From: Thermococcus siculi
GTDB lineage: Archaea > Methanobacteriota_B > Thermococci > Thermococcales > Thermococcaceae
Reading direction: 5' to 3'
NCBI RefSeq assembly: GCF_002214505.1
Contig: NZ_CP015103.1
Span: forward strand, 496,001 to 560,000
Length of the DNA: 64,000 bases
The notes under the pieces are model-generated. The model worked only from the letters and a program-made list of their open reading frames with translations, did not search any database and was not told the origin of the DNA. Below, one piece after another: positions 29,188-37,252 of the stretch; the stretch's first letter is position 1, and every line of letters starts with the position of its first letter. Both the position numbers and the translations under genes were made by a program.

Positions 29188-30072
29188 CTACAGCCTTCCG
29201 AGGAACTTGAGGATGTATATCTTTGTCCGTACATCGAGGATGGAGCCCAGCACGTCGGCGAGGTTCCCCCTCATCGTGGGGTTGAGCCGAAAGGCCTGGA
29301 GTATATCCCTCGCACCGCTCTTGTCCCCTCCAAATACCTTCAGCAGGCCTATCTGGAGGAGGTGGTAGCTGAGAATCGTCGGGTTGTGCATTATATCCCC
29401 GTGCTCCTCGATCATCCTGTATCTCCCCGCCAGATACTTGGCAAAGGAGAACTGGCCCGAGTGGATGGAGTAATCCACGAGCGGCTCGTCTATCGCTCCG
29501 AAGCGGCATATCTTTGACATCCTCAGCCACATGTCCCAGTCCTCACAGGTTACAAAGCTCTCCCTGAAGATGCCCGCCCTCTTGAAGCAGTTCCTCCTCA
29601 CCATTATTGTTGACGTGCCGGTTATGTTGTCCCGGAGCATGTAGCGGTAAACGTCTCCGCTCGCCTTCGGGTGTTTTATTCCGAGGATTTTATCCCTCTC
29701 AAGGTAGTAGTAGGTAAACGCCGTGTATACCAGGCCGTAGTCACCGGGAAGCTCTCTGAAGAGCTCCAGCTGGCGCTCAAGCTTGTCCTCCTTCCAGCGG
29801 TCGTCGTCATCTATAAACGCTATGAACTCCCCTCTGGCCTTTAAAACCCCGAGGTTGCGGGCGTTCGCTATCCCCTTCCCCTCCTGGGGGATATATCGAA
29901 CCCTCCCGTCTCCGAGGGAGCGGACGAGTTCCTTCGTGGACTCGCTTCGTGCCCCGTCGATCACGAGGACCTCAAAATCATCGAAGGTCTGGTTTAGGAC
30001 GCTCTCTATTGCCCGCTTAAGGAGGGTGTGCCTGTTGTATGTGGGGATTATTACGGAGACCGCTGGTTGCAT
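29188..30072 (-). CDS. GT2 family glycosyltransferase
   Basis: A nucleotide-sugar dependent glycosyltransferase of family 2, 294 residues. The GT-A opening is SVIIPTYNRHTLLKRAIESV; the metal-binding DXD region reads FIAFIDDDDRW (about 90-100), and TCEDWDMWLRM is the acceptor-side ED motif. The C-terminus is helical without a membrane anchor. It marks the left edge of the surface-glycan/sulfation region. Upstream has only weak ribosome-binding potential (AAAGATGT), with a TATA-like TTTTTAAGAA about 30 bases away, so a short leader is possible. Confidence 0.92.
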   Translation of the reverse strand: MQPAVSVIIPTYNRHTLLKRAIESVLNQTFDDFEVLVIDGARSESTKELVRSLGDGRVRYIPQEGKGIANARNLGVLKARGEFIAFIDDDDRWKEDKLERQLELFRELPGDYGLVYTAFTYYYLERDKILGIKHPKASGDVYRYMLRDNITGTSTIMVRRNCFKRAGIFRESFVTCEDWDMWLRMSKICRFGAIDEPLVDYSIHSGQFSFAKYLAGRYRMIEEHGDIMHNPTILSYHLLQIGLLKVFGGDKSGARDILQAFRLNPTMRGNLADVLGSILDVRTKIYILKFLGRL

Positions 30073-30189
30073 ACATCTTTTAACGCTCGGAAATTCTTAA
30101 AAATTGCTGTGTTGCCCCCAGCAATCTGATGTCCCGATTGAACGGCCGCTGCCCTTTAAAAAGTGAAGGAGCGCCTTCTGAACGTGAAA

Positions 30190-30203
30190 AACTATTTAAA
30201 ATC
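30190..30203 (+). promoter_or_regulatory. TATA box region of the glycosyltransferase/sulfotransferase pair
   Basis: AACTATTTAAAATC lies about 55 bases before the TTG start at 30257 and drives the two overlapping plus-strand genes. The rest of the 184-base gap holds no gene that I can see. Confidence 0.5.
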
Positions 30204-30256
30204 TGATGCCCGTCTGAATTTAGCGCTGTGAATCCCTCAATTGGGGGTGCGATTGA

Positions 30257-31366
30257 TTGAAAGATTCCATCGTATGGATTTATCCCACTGGTAACCCTCT
30301 GATGAAAGACAGTGGTGCGAGCACGAGGACTTACGGACTGATACGGGAGCTTTTAGAATCCGCCAACGTTATCCTGCTGATACCCGGCGGGGGACGTGGA
30401 TATCAAGAAACCGGAGTGCACCCCGGGATTGAGGTAAGGACGTTTAACCCGTACAGGATTGGGGGATTGGATGTAGGAGTGTATTTTCTTGGAGTGAATC
30501 CCAGCTACTGGCGTAACCTCATCGGCATCATTAAAAACACCTCTGTGGGGGCCGTCGTTGGATCGCTCATTGTAAGCGCTCTCCCCCTGGCCCTTGCCAA
30601 GATCCTCCTGAAGAAACGCATCGTTTACGACGCTCACAACGTTGAGAAGGAGAGGGTTATTGAGGGCAGTCTGACCGAGACAGAGAACAGATTCAAGTTC
30701 ATCCTCAAGTTTCGGTGGTACCTCCACGAGTATCTGGCCGTTAAGACTGCGGACGAGATAATATCGATAAGCCACGATGATAAGAGGAAGCTCGTTGCAC
30801 TCTACAGGGTTCACCCGGAGAAGATCCGTGTGCGCCCGCCAAGGATAAACCTTCCTCCTGAGGTCGAAAAGAAGTCTCGCATGCATCGGGAGACGTTCAA
30901 GGCGGTTTTCCATGGAACATACTGGTACCTGCCCAACAGGAAGGCACTTCATCTCATAAAAGACTACCTGTCAAAGAATGTTAGACACGTTCAGTTCGTT
31001 GTTTTCGGGAGTCACACCCCCGAGATTTCCGAGAGAAACTTTGAGTCCCTCGGTTTCGTCGATGACGTCTTCGAGTTTCTCTCCTCCTGCGACGTTGCCA
31101 TCGTGCCCCTGAGGAGAGGGGCGGGGGTCAAGCTCAAAGTGCTGGACTATATGGCGGCTGGGCTTCCGATTGTGACGACCAGAAAAGGCGCCGAGGGTCT
31201 GGATTTGGTGGATGGGAAACACGCGATAATAGTCGAGGACGTGGATGAAGAGTTTATAAGTGCCGTTGAGGAACTGGTAGAAAGCCCCAAACTGCGGAGA
31301 AAGATGGGGCACAACGCGAGGAAACTGGCAATGAAAAAGTACGTGGTGAGTAAGGATGGAGGCTAG
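30257..31366 (+). CDS. GT4-like glycosyltransferase (apparently short at the C-terminus)
   Basis: A glycosyltransferase of the GT-B fold, 369 residues. The acceptor half includes IVYDAHNVEKER; the donor half has FHGTYWYLPNRKAL, then VAIVPLRRGAGVKLKVLDYM and AGLPIVTT, the retaining GT4 pattern with Glu-less variant 'GAGVKLKVLDYMAAG'. The sequence stops at YVVSKDGG, about 15-20 residues earlier than most GT4 proteins, where it runs into the sulfotransferase gene (11-base overlap). The TTG start at 30257 has GGGGGTG seven bases upstream. It likely builds a surface glycan modified by the next gene product. Confidence 0.88.
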   Translation: MKDSIVWIYPTGNPLMKDSGASTRTYGLIRELLESANVILLIPGGGRGYQETGVHPGIEVRTFNPYRIGGLDVGVYFLGVNPSYWRNLIGIIKNTSVGAVVGSLIVSALPLALAKILLKKRIVYDAHNVEKERVIEGSLTETENRFKFILKFRWYLHEYLAVKTADEIISISHDDKRKLVALYRVHPEKIRVRPPRINLPPEVEKKSRMHRETFKAVFHGTYWYLPNRKALHLIKDYLSKNVRHVQFVVFGSHTPEISERNFESLGFVDDVFEFLSSCDVAIVPLRRGAGVKLKVLDYMAAGLPIVTTRKGAEGLDLVDGKHAIIVEDVDEEFISAVEELVESPKLRRKMGHNARKLAMKKYVVSKDGG

Positions 31367-32273
31367 GCCCAATTTCATCATCCCCGGGGCGGGTCGTTCG
31401 GGAACCACCGCGTTGGCGAGCTATCTTGACCAGCACCCCGAGGTGTTCATCAGCAAACTCAAGGAACCTAACTTCTTCTCGGAAAACTATTACCTCGGCA
31501 TCGACTGGTACGTCTCGCTGTTTAGGGACAGCGCGGAGTTTGGGAGGTTCGAACTCCTGCGGTACTTTACCAAGCGACTCGCCGGAACGGAGAGGGTCTT
31601 TGGGGAGGCCAGTACCAACTACCTCATCCATCCCGATGCGCCCAAAAGAATACACAATTTCAATCCCGAAATGAAGTTCATATTCATGTTACGGGACCCC
31701 GCTGAGAGGGCGTACTCGAGCTATAAGTACGCCGTCCAGTACGATGGACTCGACAGGCCCTTTGAAGAAATAATCCGCCTAGGTGACATTGACGAGATCC
31801 AGGAGTACTTCGACATAAAGTCCAGCCTGTACCATACGAATATCTCCCGCTTTCTGGATTACTTCCCCCGGGAGCGGATGCTCTTCGTAATATTCGAGGA
31901 GTTCGTCAGGAATCCTGAGGGAGAGCTGAAGCGCATCCTGCGGTTCCTGGGTGTCGACGAGTCCTTCGAGTTCGACCCTTCAAAGGTCAACCAGAACGCC
32001 GCCGTACCTCCCGTAAGCACGAAGCTTCAGAAACTGATCCACAGGATAGACAAGGCGAGGAGACTTGATGACAACATCGTGAAGTTTGCACTTCTGACCG
32101 GACTCAAAGAGGTGGGGAACTGGGTAAACCACTCCCTTGTCCGGAAGAAGTTCCCCCGCCTGAACCCCGAACTCCGCGAATACATGTACAGGGAGTACTT
32201 TGCGGGCGAGGTGGAGGGCCTTGAAAAGATACTGGGGAGAGAACTGAAGATGTGGGGCAAACGCCCGCGGTGA
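31356..32273 (+). CDS. PAPS-dependent sulfotransferase 1
   Basis: Transfers sulfate from PAPS to a hydroxyl or amine acceptor, 305 residues. The 5'-phosphosulfate loop is PGAGRSGTTALASYL (10-24) and the 3'-phosphate motif is MLRDPAERAYSSYKYA (111-126), with the expected Arg113 and Ser121. FGEASTNYL between them is the usual structural element. It matches the NodH/heparan-type soluble sulfotransferases. ATG 31356 follows GGTGAGT, overlapping the glycosyltransferase gene, so the sugar-transfer and sulfation steps are translationally coupled. The acceptor is inferred to be the glycan made by the neighbouring enzymes. Confidence 0.92.
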   Translation: MEARPNFIIPGAGRSGTTALASYLDQHPEVFISKLKEPNFFSENYYLGIDWYVSLFRDSAEFGRFELLRYFTKRLAGTERVFGEASTNYLIHPDAPKRIHNFNPEMKFIFMLRDPAERAYSSYKYAVQYDGLDRPFEEIIRLGDIDEIQEYFDIKSSLYHTNISRFLDYFPRERMLFVIFEEFVRNPEGELKRILRFLGVDESFEFDPSKVNQNAAVPPVSTKLQKLIHRIDKARRLDDNIVKFALLTGLKEVGNWVNHSLVRKKFPRLNPELREYMYREYFAGEVEGLEKILGRELKMWGKRPR

Positions 32274-32285
32274 CCGTCGGGTGCG

Positions 32286-33155
32286 CTACTCTTTGAGCTT
32301 TCTCTTTCTAACGACGATGTCAAACAGCTCTTGGGGCTTCTCTATAACCTCCCCCGTGTTACTGCTAAAGAACCCGTGGTCGGAGTGATCCCCTCCGCGT
32401 GGATCTCCGGGGATTGGCTCCATTCCGTGGTCCGAGATTATGTATAGCACATCGTTTTCCTCGAGCCTATCGGACACCTTCCTCACAAGCTTGTTGATGT
32501 CGAAGTACACGTTCATGAGCTTAAGCTTCTTCCGTATGAGGAAGTGTGATATCTCATCGAGGAACGGTGTGTACCAGAATACCAGCTCGTAATCCCCCTC
32601 CAGAGCCTCAAACAGCGCCTTTCTGTCCCTCTCGTACATCCTGAAGGCGTACTCCAGGAGGGGCCGCAGGTTGCCCTTGACGGCCGCATACATGGCCTCT
32701 TTCACTTCCTGGTTCGAGACGTTCCTCCCGTAGGAGGGGACGCCGTTCGTCCACGTCTTTTCGAAGTAGTCGAACATGGTTCTGTACTTCTTTGTCCGGA
32801 GGAGGTAGTCATAGGTTTCTTTGAATGGATCGGGAGTCATGGCGTCGCCTATCCTCTTTCTGATGGAGAGGGGGAGTACCTTCGCCCCCAGTTTGACGTA
32901 CCACGGGGTCTTGACCTTTGTTATGTTGCCCTTGTTGGCGATGAACTTCTGCCTCTTGATGAATGGTTCCTCTATCTCCGGAATCTTCCGCCCGGTCAGC
33001 ATCGATGCCCATATGGGGGGTGTGACGATGACCTCGAAGTCGGACAGATCCGTTTTGGAGTATGCCTTTTGCTTGATGTACTCGAGGTTCCACTCTTCAA
33101 CCAAGTTGTATTCCAGCCCGTCTATGCCGAGGATTATTATTCTTCCGGTTCCCAT
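32286..33155 (-). CDS. alkaline phosphatase superfamily enzyme (short)
   Basis: A 289-residue member of the alkaline phosphatase/nucleotide pyrophosphatase superfamily. Metal-site motifs are visible: LGIDGLEYNLV at the start, VTPPIWASMLTG (catalytic Thr or Ser region), and ISDHGMEPIPGDPRGGDHSDHG near the end. The protein is shorter than the companion at 37253-38683, with a reduced cap. Substrate could be a phosphodiester, nucleotide or sulfate ester. ATG 33155 follows GAGGTGCACCCG. It is convergent with sulfotransferase 1 (12-base gap). Confidence 0.82.
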   Translation of the reverse strand: MGTGRIIILGIDGLEYNLVEEWNLEYIKQKAYSKTDLSDFEVIVTPPIWASMLTGRKIPEIEEPFIKRQKFIANKGNITKVKTPWYVKLGAKVLPLSIRKRIGDAMTPDPFKETYDYLLRTKKYRTMFDYFEKTWTNGVPSYGRNVSNQEVKEAMYAAVKGNLRPLLEYAFRMYERDRKALFEALEGDYELVFWYTPFLDEISHFLIRKKLKLMNVYFDINKLVRKVSDRLEENDVLYIISDHGMEPIPGDPRGGDHSDHGFFSSNTGEVIEKPQELFDIVVRKRKLKE

Positions 33156-33216
33156 CGGGTGCACCTCGTGTTTAACATCTTTAGGCTCACGTGGTTAATA
33201 CAATTAATCCGGTACG

Positions 33217-33225
33217 CTTTATAAC
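33217..33225 (+). promoter_or_regulatory. TATA box before a 30-codon frame
   Basis: CTTTATAAC is well formed and near-symmetric, so it could serve either strand. On the plus strand it sits about 25 bases before the ATG at 33248; on the minus strand it is about 60 bases before the phosphatase start at 33155. Confidence 0.45.
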
Positions 33226-33247
33226 TTCTATCCACCACGATGGAGCA

Positions 33248-33340
33248 ATGAAGGTATTGCTGCTTAAAACGCTGGCAACGTTCAACATGCTCGCCGAGGC
33301 TATTGCCTCTGAAACCTTGAATCTTTCCAAGTTAGCATAG
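33248..33340 (+). pseudogene. 30-codon leaderless-type frame, probably a gene remnant
   Basis: The only coding-like content in the roughly 310-base gap between 33155 and 33467. From ATG 33248 the product reads MKVLLLKTLATFNMLAEAIA and ends at TAG after 30 codons. It begins at the transcription start expected from the TATA box at 33217, which looks like an intact promoter with the first codons of a lost gene. The surrounding DNA appears more AT-rich than the neighbouring genes. A second TATA-like GCTTTAAAAA (about 33402) lies further on and serves the next sulfotransferase gene. Confidence 0.3.
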
Positions 33341-33466
33341 CGGGAATTGGCGTCGGATTATTAGGAGTACTCTGCTGGAAATGTCAAATCAGGTATGTTA
33401 AGCTTTAAAAATTAATGTGGCATCTTTATGCAGGTATTGTACTTGCTGGGAATTGAGGTGATGCTG

Positions 33467-34402
33467 ATGGGTAACTCACTTCCGAACTTTCTGGTCTGTG
33501 GTACCATGAAAGGAGGAACAACTTCGTTGTACTACTATCTCCGCGAACATCCGGAGATATACCTCCCTACAAAGGAAGAGATACATTTTTTTGATCTTCA
33601 CTTCGGTAGGGGGATTGGCTTCTACAAAAAATATTTTGCTGACGTTAGGAAAGGCCACAAGGCTGTGGGGGAAGTTACTCCAGACTACATGTACCTCGAA
33701 CACATCCCGGAACTCATCCACGAGACTATCCCGGATGTAAAGCTGATCTTCATCCTCAGGAATCCCGTTGACAGGGCGTACTCGCACTACTGGCACGCCG
33801 TTACCAAGTGGGGTGTGGAGTATCTGCCCTTTGAGCGGGCCATCGAGGCCGAACCCGAGCGGATATCCCGGGGGACGGCCCACCACAGGTACTACTCCTA
33901 TCTGGACAGGGGAAAGTACGCCCTCCAGCTCAAGAGGTTCAGAAAGTACTTCGATGATGACCAGATGCTGGTTCTCATAACGGAGGAGTTTAAACGTGAT
34001 CCCGTGGAGAGCCTGAAGAGGGTCTTCGAGTTCTTGGGGGTGGATCCCAACAGGTACAACTTCGAGAATCTGTCCAGAAGGCACAACATAGGGTATTCCC
34101 CCAAGATTCCCAAACTCCACATGACGTTCAACAGGATATTTGGTGCCAGAGTTGGGCCGAAGGAGCTAGTTTTGGGATACTGGTACAGAAAGATGCTGAC
34201 GTTGCTCCGCAGGAACAGAAAACTGTGGGAACTGTTCTTCACTCCAGGATACCCAAAACTCGACCTGGGTACCCGCGATCGACTGATGGAGTACTTCGCC
34301 CCCTATAACAGGGAACTCGAGTCACTCCTCGGGAGGAAAATAGACGCGTGGTTACGGACTAAACAAACTTCTCAAGGAAGTTTATCAGGAAGTCCAGGTT
34401 AA
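33467..34402 (+). CDS. PAPS-dependent sulfotransferase 2
   Basis: A second sulfotransferase, 311 residues. The 5'-phosphosulfate loop is CGTMKGGTTSLYYYL (11-25), a common heparan-type variant of PKSGTT, and the 3'-phosphate motif is LRNPVDRAYSHYWHAV (97-112) with Arg98 and Ser106. It differs clearly from sulfotransferase 1, so the two probably act on different positions or acceptors. ATG 33467 follows GAGGTGATGCTG; the earlier ATG 33428 has no ribosome binding site. Its last 44 bases overlap the convergent flippase gene. Confidence 0.92.
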   Translation: MGNSLPNFLVCGTMKGGTTSLYYYLREHPEIYLPTKEEIHFFDLHFGRGIGFYKKYFADVRKGHKAVGEVTPDYMYLEHIPELIHETIPDVKLIFILRNPVDRAYSHYWHAVTKWGVEYLPFERAIEAEPERISRGTAHHRYYSYLDRGKYALQLKRFRKYFDDDQMLVLITEEFKRDPVESLKRVFEFLGVDPNRYNFENLSRRHNIGYSPKIPKLHMTFNRIFGARVGPKELVLGYWYRKMLTLLRRNRKLWELFFTPGYPKLDLGTRDRLMEYFAPYNRELESLLGRKIDAWLRTKQTSQGSLSGSPG

Positions 34403-35897
34403 GTCCGGTTTTCTTTTCTATCGCCCTCAAGAGTTCGATGTCCTCCGGCTCTATGCTTTTGAGGACAATGACAGCCGAGAAGTATAGCAGGGATAGCACC
34501 GCAAGAATCCCGAAGGTTACCCATATGCTTGAGGGTGTGATGTTCAGGTAGACGAGCACAAGAACCATTGCGATTCCAACTGAGAGCTGCTTGATGTTGT
34601 TGGTTCCAAAGGGATGGATCCTCGTCTTCCTGTACAGCCACCATCCCCTGAAGAGATTGGCCGTTATGTAAGACGTTGCCGTCGCGACAGCTGCCCCTTC
34701 GATGCCGTACACTGGAATGAGGAAAAAGTTAAGCAGTATGTTGGCCGTGGCCGCGAAGACGTTTCCTATCAGATTGGCGTGAGGCTCGCCTATCGCTATG
34801 AGACTCATGCCGTTGAGGCCCATTATAACGCTGAATATGAACCCCGTTGATAGTATCCTCAGGGCAGTGCTCGCCTCCAGGTATTTCGATCCAAAGAACA
34901 GGCCTATCGCGCTCTCGGGGAAGACGAACACGAACATGAACACGGGGAACGTGAGCAGGAACACCCACCTCGCAGTCGTCTTATACAGTTTGTCCATCCC
35001 CTTGATGTCCCCGCTCGTGAAGAATGCCGTCGCTATTGGCATGTAGAGGAAGCCCATGGAGTTGAGGAAGAGCGGTAAAAGCCTGGCTATCGGTGCGGCG
35101 CCGTTGTAGAGACCGACGATGTCCGGGTTGAAGTAATACCCCAGCATGAGGGAATCCGTCCAGCCCATTACGTAGTCGAGTATGCCTGTGAACAGGAGTG
35201 GAAGCGAAAAAAGGAACAGCTCCCTCGCCAGTCTGCCGCTAAAGCGGGGCCTCCTCGGCAGCAGTCCCTGGCGGATCATCCCGATGGTCGCGATTCCGGC
35301 CGAGAGGAGCTGGGCGGTCACGTAGGCTAGAAACACGAACGTGAAGCCGAGTCCGGCCAGAAGGCCCCCAACGAGTATCACTAGGAAGAGGAGCGGCGGC
35401 AGGATGTTGCGGTAGTAGAGGTTCTCGCGCACCCTCCCGTGTCCCCTTGAGACCGCGACAAGTAACATCGTGGTGACCATGAAGGGGAGCGCGGGGGCGG
35501 CCAGGGGGAGTGTCCGGTCGAGGTAGCGGTCGTTGAGGAGGGGGGCGATGTGGGGGGCCAGGTATATCGTTACCCCCGTCATCACAATCGCGGCGGCTAT
35601 GGCTATCGTTAGGCCGGTTGTTACTAATGTGGGGACTTCCTCCCTCCTCTCCTTCAGGTAGCGGGATATCTCCCTTGGGAGACCGCTCTGAAGCCCCATG
35701 AGGGCGACGGTCATCGCAATGCTCAGGATCGTCATCGTCAGCGTGAATGAACCGTACTGGTACCTGTCGAAGTAGCGGGCTATTATCGCCCTGCTCAGAA
35801 ACGTGAGGAACATCGAGATTACAGTGCCCGCGAGAACTATCCCCATGCCCCTGGCGACCTTCTGGAGTGCCTTTCCGGTCTCGTCCAAGCCGCTCAC
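34359..35897 (-). CDS. polysaccharide flippase (MATE/Wzx-like, MOP superfamily)
   Basis: A 512-residue polytopic protein with about 12-14 membrane segments, of the oligosaccharide flippase type that moves lipid-linked glycans across the membrane. Features include an N-terminal SRAIIARYFDRYQYGSFTL and repeated Gly/Pro kinks such as GLYNGAAPIARLLPLFLNSM. The start is either GTG 35897, overlapping the TauE/SafE stop, or TTG 35888, which has the better site (GGTGAG four bases before). It is last in the sulfate operon on this strand and provides the export step for a sulfated glycan. Confidence 0.9.
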   Translation of the reverse strand: MSGLDETGKALQKVARGMGIVLAGTVISMFLTFLSRAIIARYFDRYQYGSFTLTMTILSIAMTVALMGLQSGLPREISRYLKERREEVPTLVTTGLTIAIAAAIVMTGVTIYLAPHIAPLLNDRYLDRTLPLAAPALPFMVTTMLLVAVSRGHGRVRENLYYRNILPPLLFLVILVGGLLAGLGFTFVFLAYVTAQLLSAGIATIGMIRQGLLPRRPRFSGRLARELFLFSLPLLFTGILDYVMGWTDSLMLGYYFNPDIVGLYNGAAPIARLLPLFLNSMGFLYMPIATAFFTSGDIKGMDKLYKTTARWVFLLTFPVFMFVFVFPESAIGLFFGSKYLEASTALRILSTGFIFSVIMGLNGMSLIAIGEPHANLIGNVFAATANILLNFFLIPVYGIEGAAVATATSYITANLFRGWWLYRKTRIHPFGTNNIKQLSVGIAMVLVLVYLNITPSSIWVTFGILAVLSLLYFSAVIVLKSIEPEDIELLRAIEKKTGLNLDFLINFLEKFV

Positions 35898-36634
35898 CCG
35901 CTCATCAGTGTGAAGAGTCCTATCAGCAGGATTATGATGTTTATCGCCTTTTTAAGCTTCCCCCTGTCAGCGCTCCTGTTGACGTGGGTGCCGAGGTAGA
36001 CCCCAGGAATCGCCCCCAGAACGAGGAGAATTGCAAGGCTGTAATCGACGCTCCCGACGCTCGCATAGTTCAGGAAGCTGAGGGCAGAGAGGGCCAGTCC
36101 GTAGAATATGGTCACCCCAACAACGTCCCGGGGATCGATCCTCGCCACGTTCATCAGCGTGAAGCTCACTATAACGCCGGCCCCGACTGAGGTGAACTGA
36201 ACCGTTAGACCAACCACGAAGCCGAGGAGGTAAACGTAGGCCCACCTTGGCTTGATTGGGATGTTGATCTCCCCCTTCAGGAGGCTCAGAACTGCGCTCG
36301 CAACGAGGATAATCCCGAGGAGTACGGTGAGGTAATCGTTGAGAACCTCCCTGTCGATTTCGCGGAGGATTATCCCACCCAAGACTACAGCCGGAACGCT
36401 CCCCGCGAAGAGCCTCAGCGCTATGTCGTACCGTATTTTGCCCTTCCTCTGATGGAAGAAGACGCCGAAAACCCTCGTTATCGTCGCGTAGAGGAGGTCT
36501 GTTCCGACTGCTGTCAGCGGTTCGACGCCGAGGAATATGAGGGAGGGCGTCATTAAAGCGCCGCCGCCGACCCCGGTGAGGCCGACGAGGAAGCCCACCA
36601 AAAGGCCCAGTCCTATGAATACTGGATTCAACAC
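35894..36634 (-). CDS. TauE/SafE family sulfur anion transporter
   Basis: A 246-residue membrane protein with about eight segments and the family repeats GLLVGFLVGLTGVGGGALMT and VVGLTVQFTSVGAGVIVSFT. Family members export or import sulfite, sulfoacetate, taurine or related anions. In this operon the natural substrate would be sulfate or sulfite feeding sulfate adenylyltransferase, but direction and ligand are inferred. ATG 36634 starts 17 bases after the APS kinase stop. Stop overlaps the flippase start region. Confidence 0.9.
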   Translation of the reverse strand: MLNPVFIGLGLLVGFLVGLTGVGGGALMTPSLIFLGVEPLTAVGTDLLYATITRVFGVFFHQRKGKIRYDIALRLFAGSVPAVVLGGIILREIDREVLNDYLTVLLGIILVASAVLSLLKGEINIPIKPRWAYVYLLGFVVGLTVQFTSVGAGVIVSFTLMNVARIDPRDVVGVTIFYGLALSALSFLNYASVGSVDYSLAILLVLGAIPGVYLGTHVNRSADRGKLKKAINIIILLIGLFTLMSG

Positions 36635-36651
36635 CCTCCCTCCATTGGGAA

Positions 36652-37197
36652 TCAGGGCAGGTAGCCCATCCCGCGGGCCTTCTGAATAACTGCCTCGACC
36701 TCTTCCTCCGGCGTCATCTTTGAGGAGTCCACTCTAACCTCCGGGTTTTCAGGCTCTTCGTAGACTCCATCGTAGCCCGTCAATCCTTTTATCTCGCCCC
36801 TGAGGGCCTTTGCGTAGAGACCCTTGGGGTCGCGCTGGATTCTGACGTCGAGTGGAGCGTAGACGTAGACCTCGATGAAGTTCCCTATCTCCTTCCTGGC
36901 GTACTCGCGGACGGCCCTGTATGGTGAGATCAGCGAAACTATCGCTATGACGCCGTTCCTGCTGAGGAGCTTTGCCATGTGGATGACCACGCGATTGTGC
37001 ATCTCCCTCGCTTCCTTCGAGAAGCCCAGCTCCGGATAGAGGGTCTTCCTTATCGTATCGCCGTCGAGTATCTCGACGCGGTAGCCCATCTCCCTGAGCT
37101 TTCTGGCAAGCTTAACGGCCAGAGTCGTCTTTCCGGCCCCGCTCGGCCCGGTGAGCCAGATTGTGAATCCCTTTTCGAGGTTTTGAAGTCCACTCAT
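36652..37197 (-). CDS. cysC: adenylylsulfate (APS) kinase
   Basis: Phosphorylates APS to PAPS, the universal sulfate donor, 181 residues. The P-loop is TGPSGAGKTT (16-25); DGDTIRKTLYPELGFSKEAR (APS contact region), SLISPYRAVREYAR and VYVYAPLDVRIQRDPKGLYA follow in family order. ATG 37197 follows GGAGGG; ATG 37218 in frame lacks a site. The gene lies between the phosphatase-superfamily enzyme and the TauE/SafE carrier, and with sulfate adenylyltransferase at 40309 completes PAPS synthesis within 5 kb. Confidence 0.95.
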   Translation of the reverse strand: MSGLQNLEKGFTIWLTGPSGAGKTTLAVKLARKLREMGYRVEILDGDTIRKTLYPELGFSKEAREMHNRVVIHMAKLLSRNGVIAIVSLISPYRAVREYARKEIGNFIEVYVYAPLDVRIQRDPKGLYAKALRGEIKGLTGYDGVYEEPENPEVRVDSSKMTPEEEVEAVIQKARGMGYLP

Positions 37198-37252
37198 TTC
37201 AGTTCCCTCCGGTTTCATTGGTCTGATTCGGGTGAAAGGAAAAGACGAGAAT

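Noticed and set aside
30101-30160. Possible C/D sRNA in the gap before the GT4 gene (CTGATG ... GATTGA)
   Set aside because: Boxes are too degenerate and no correctly spaced C box was found.
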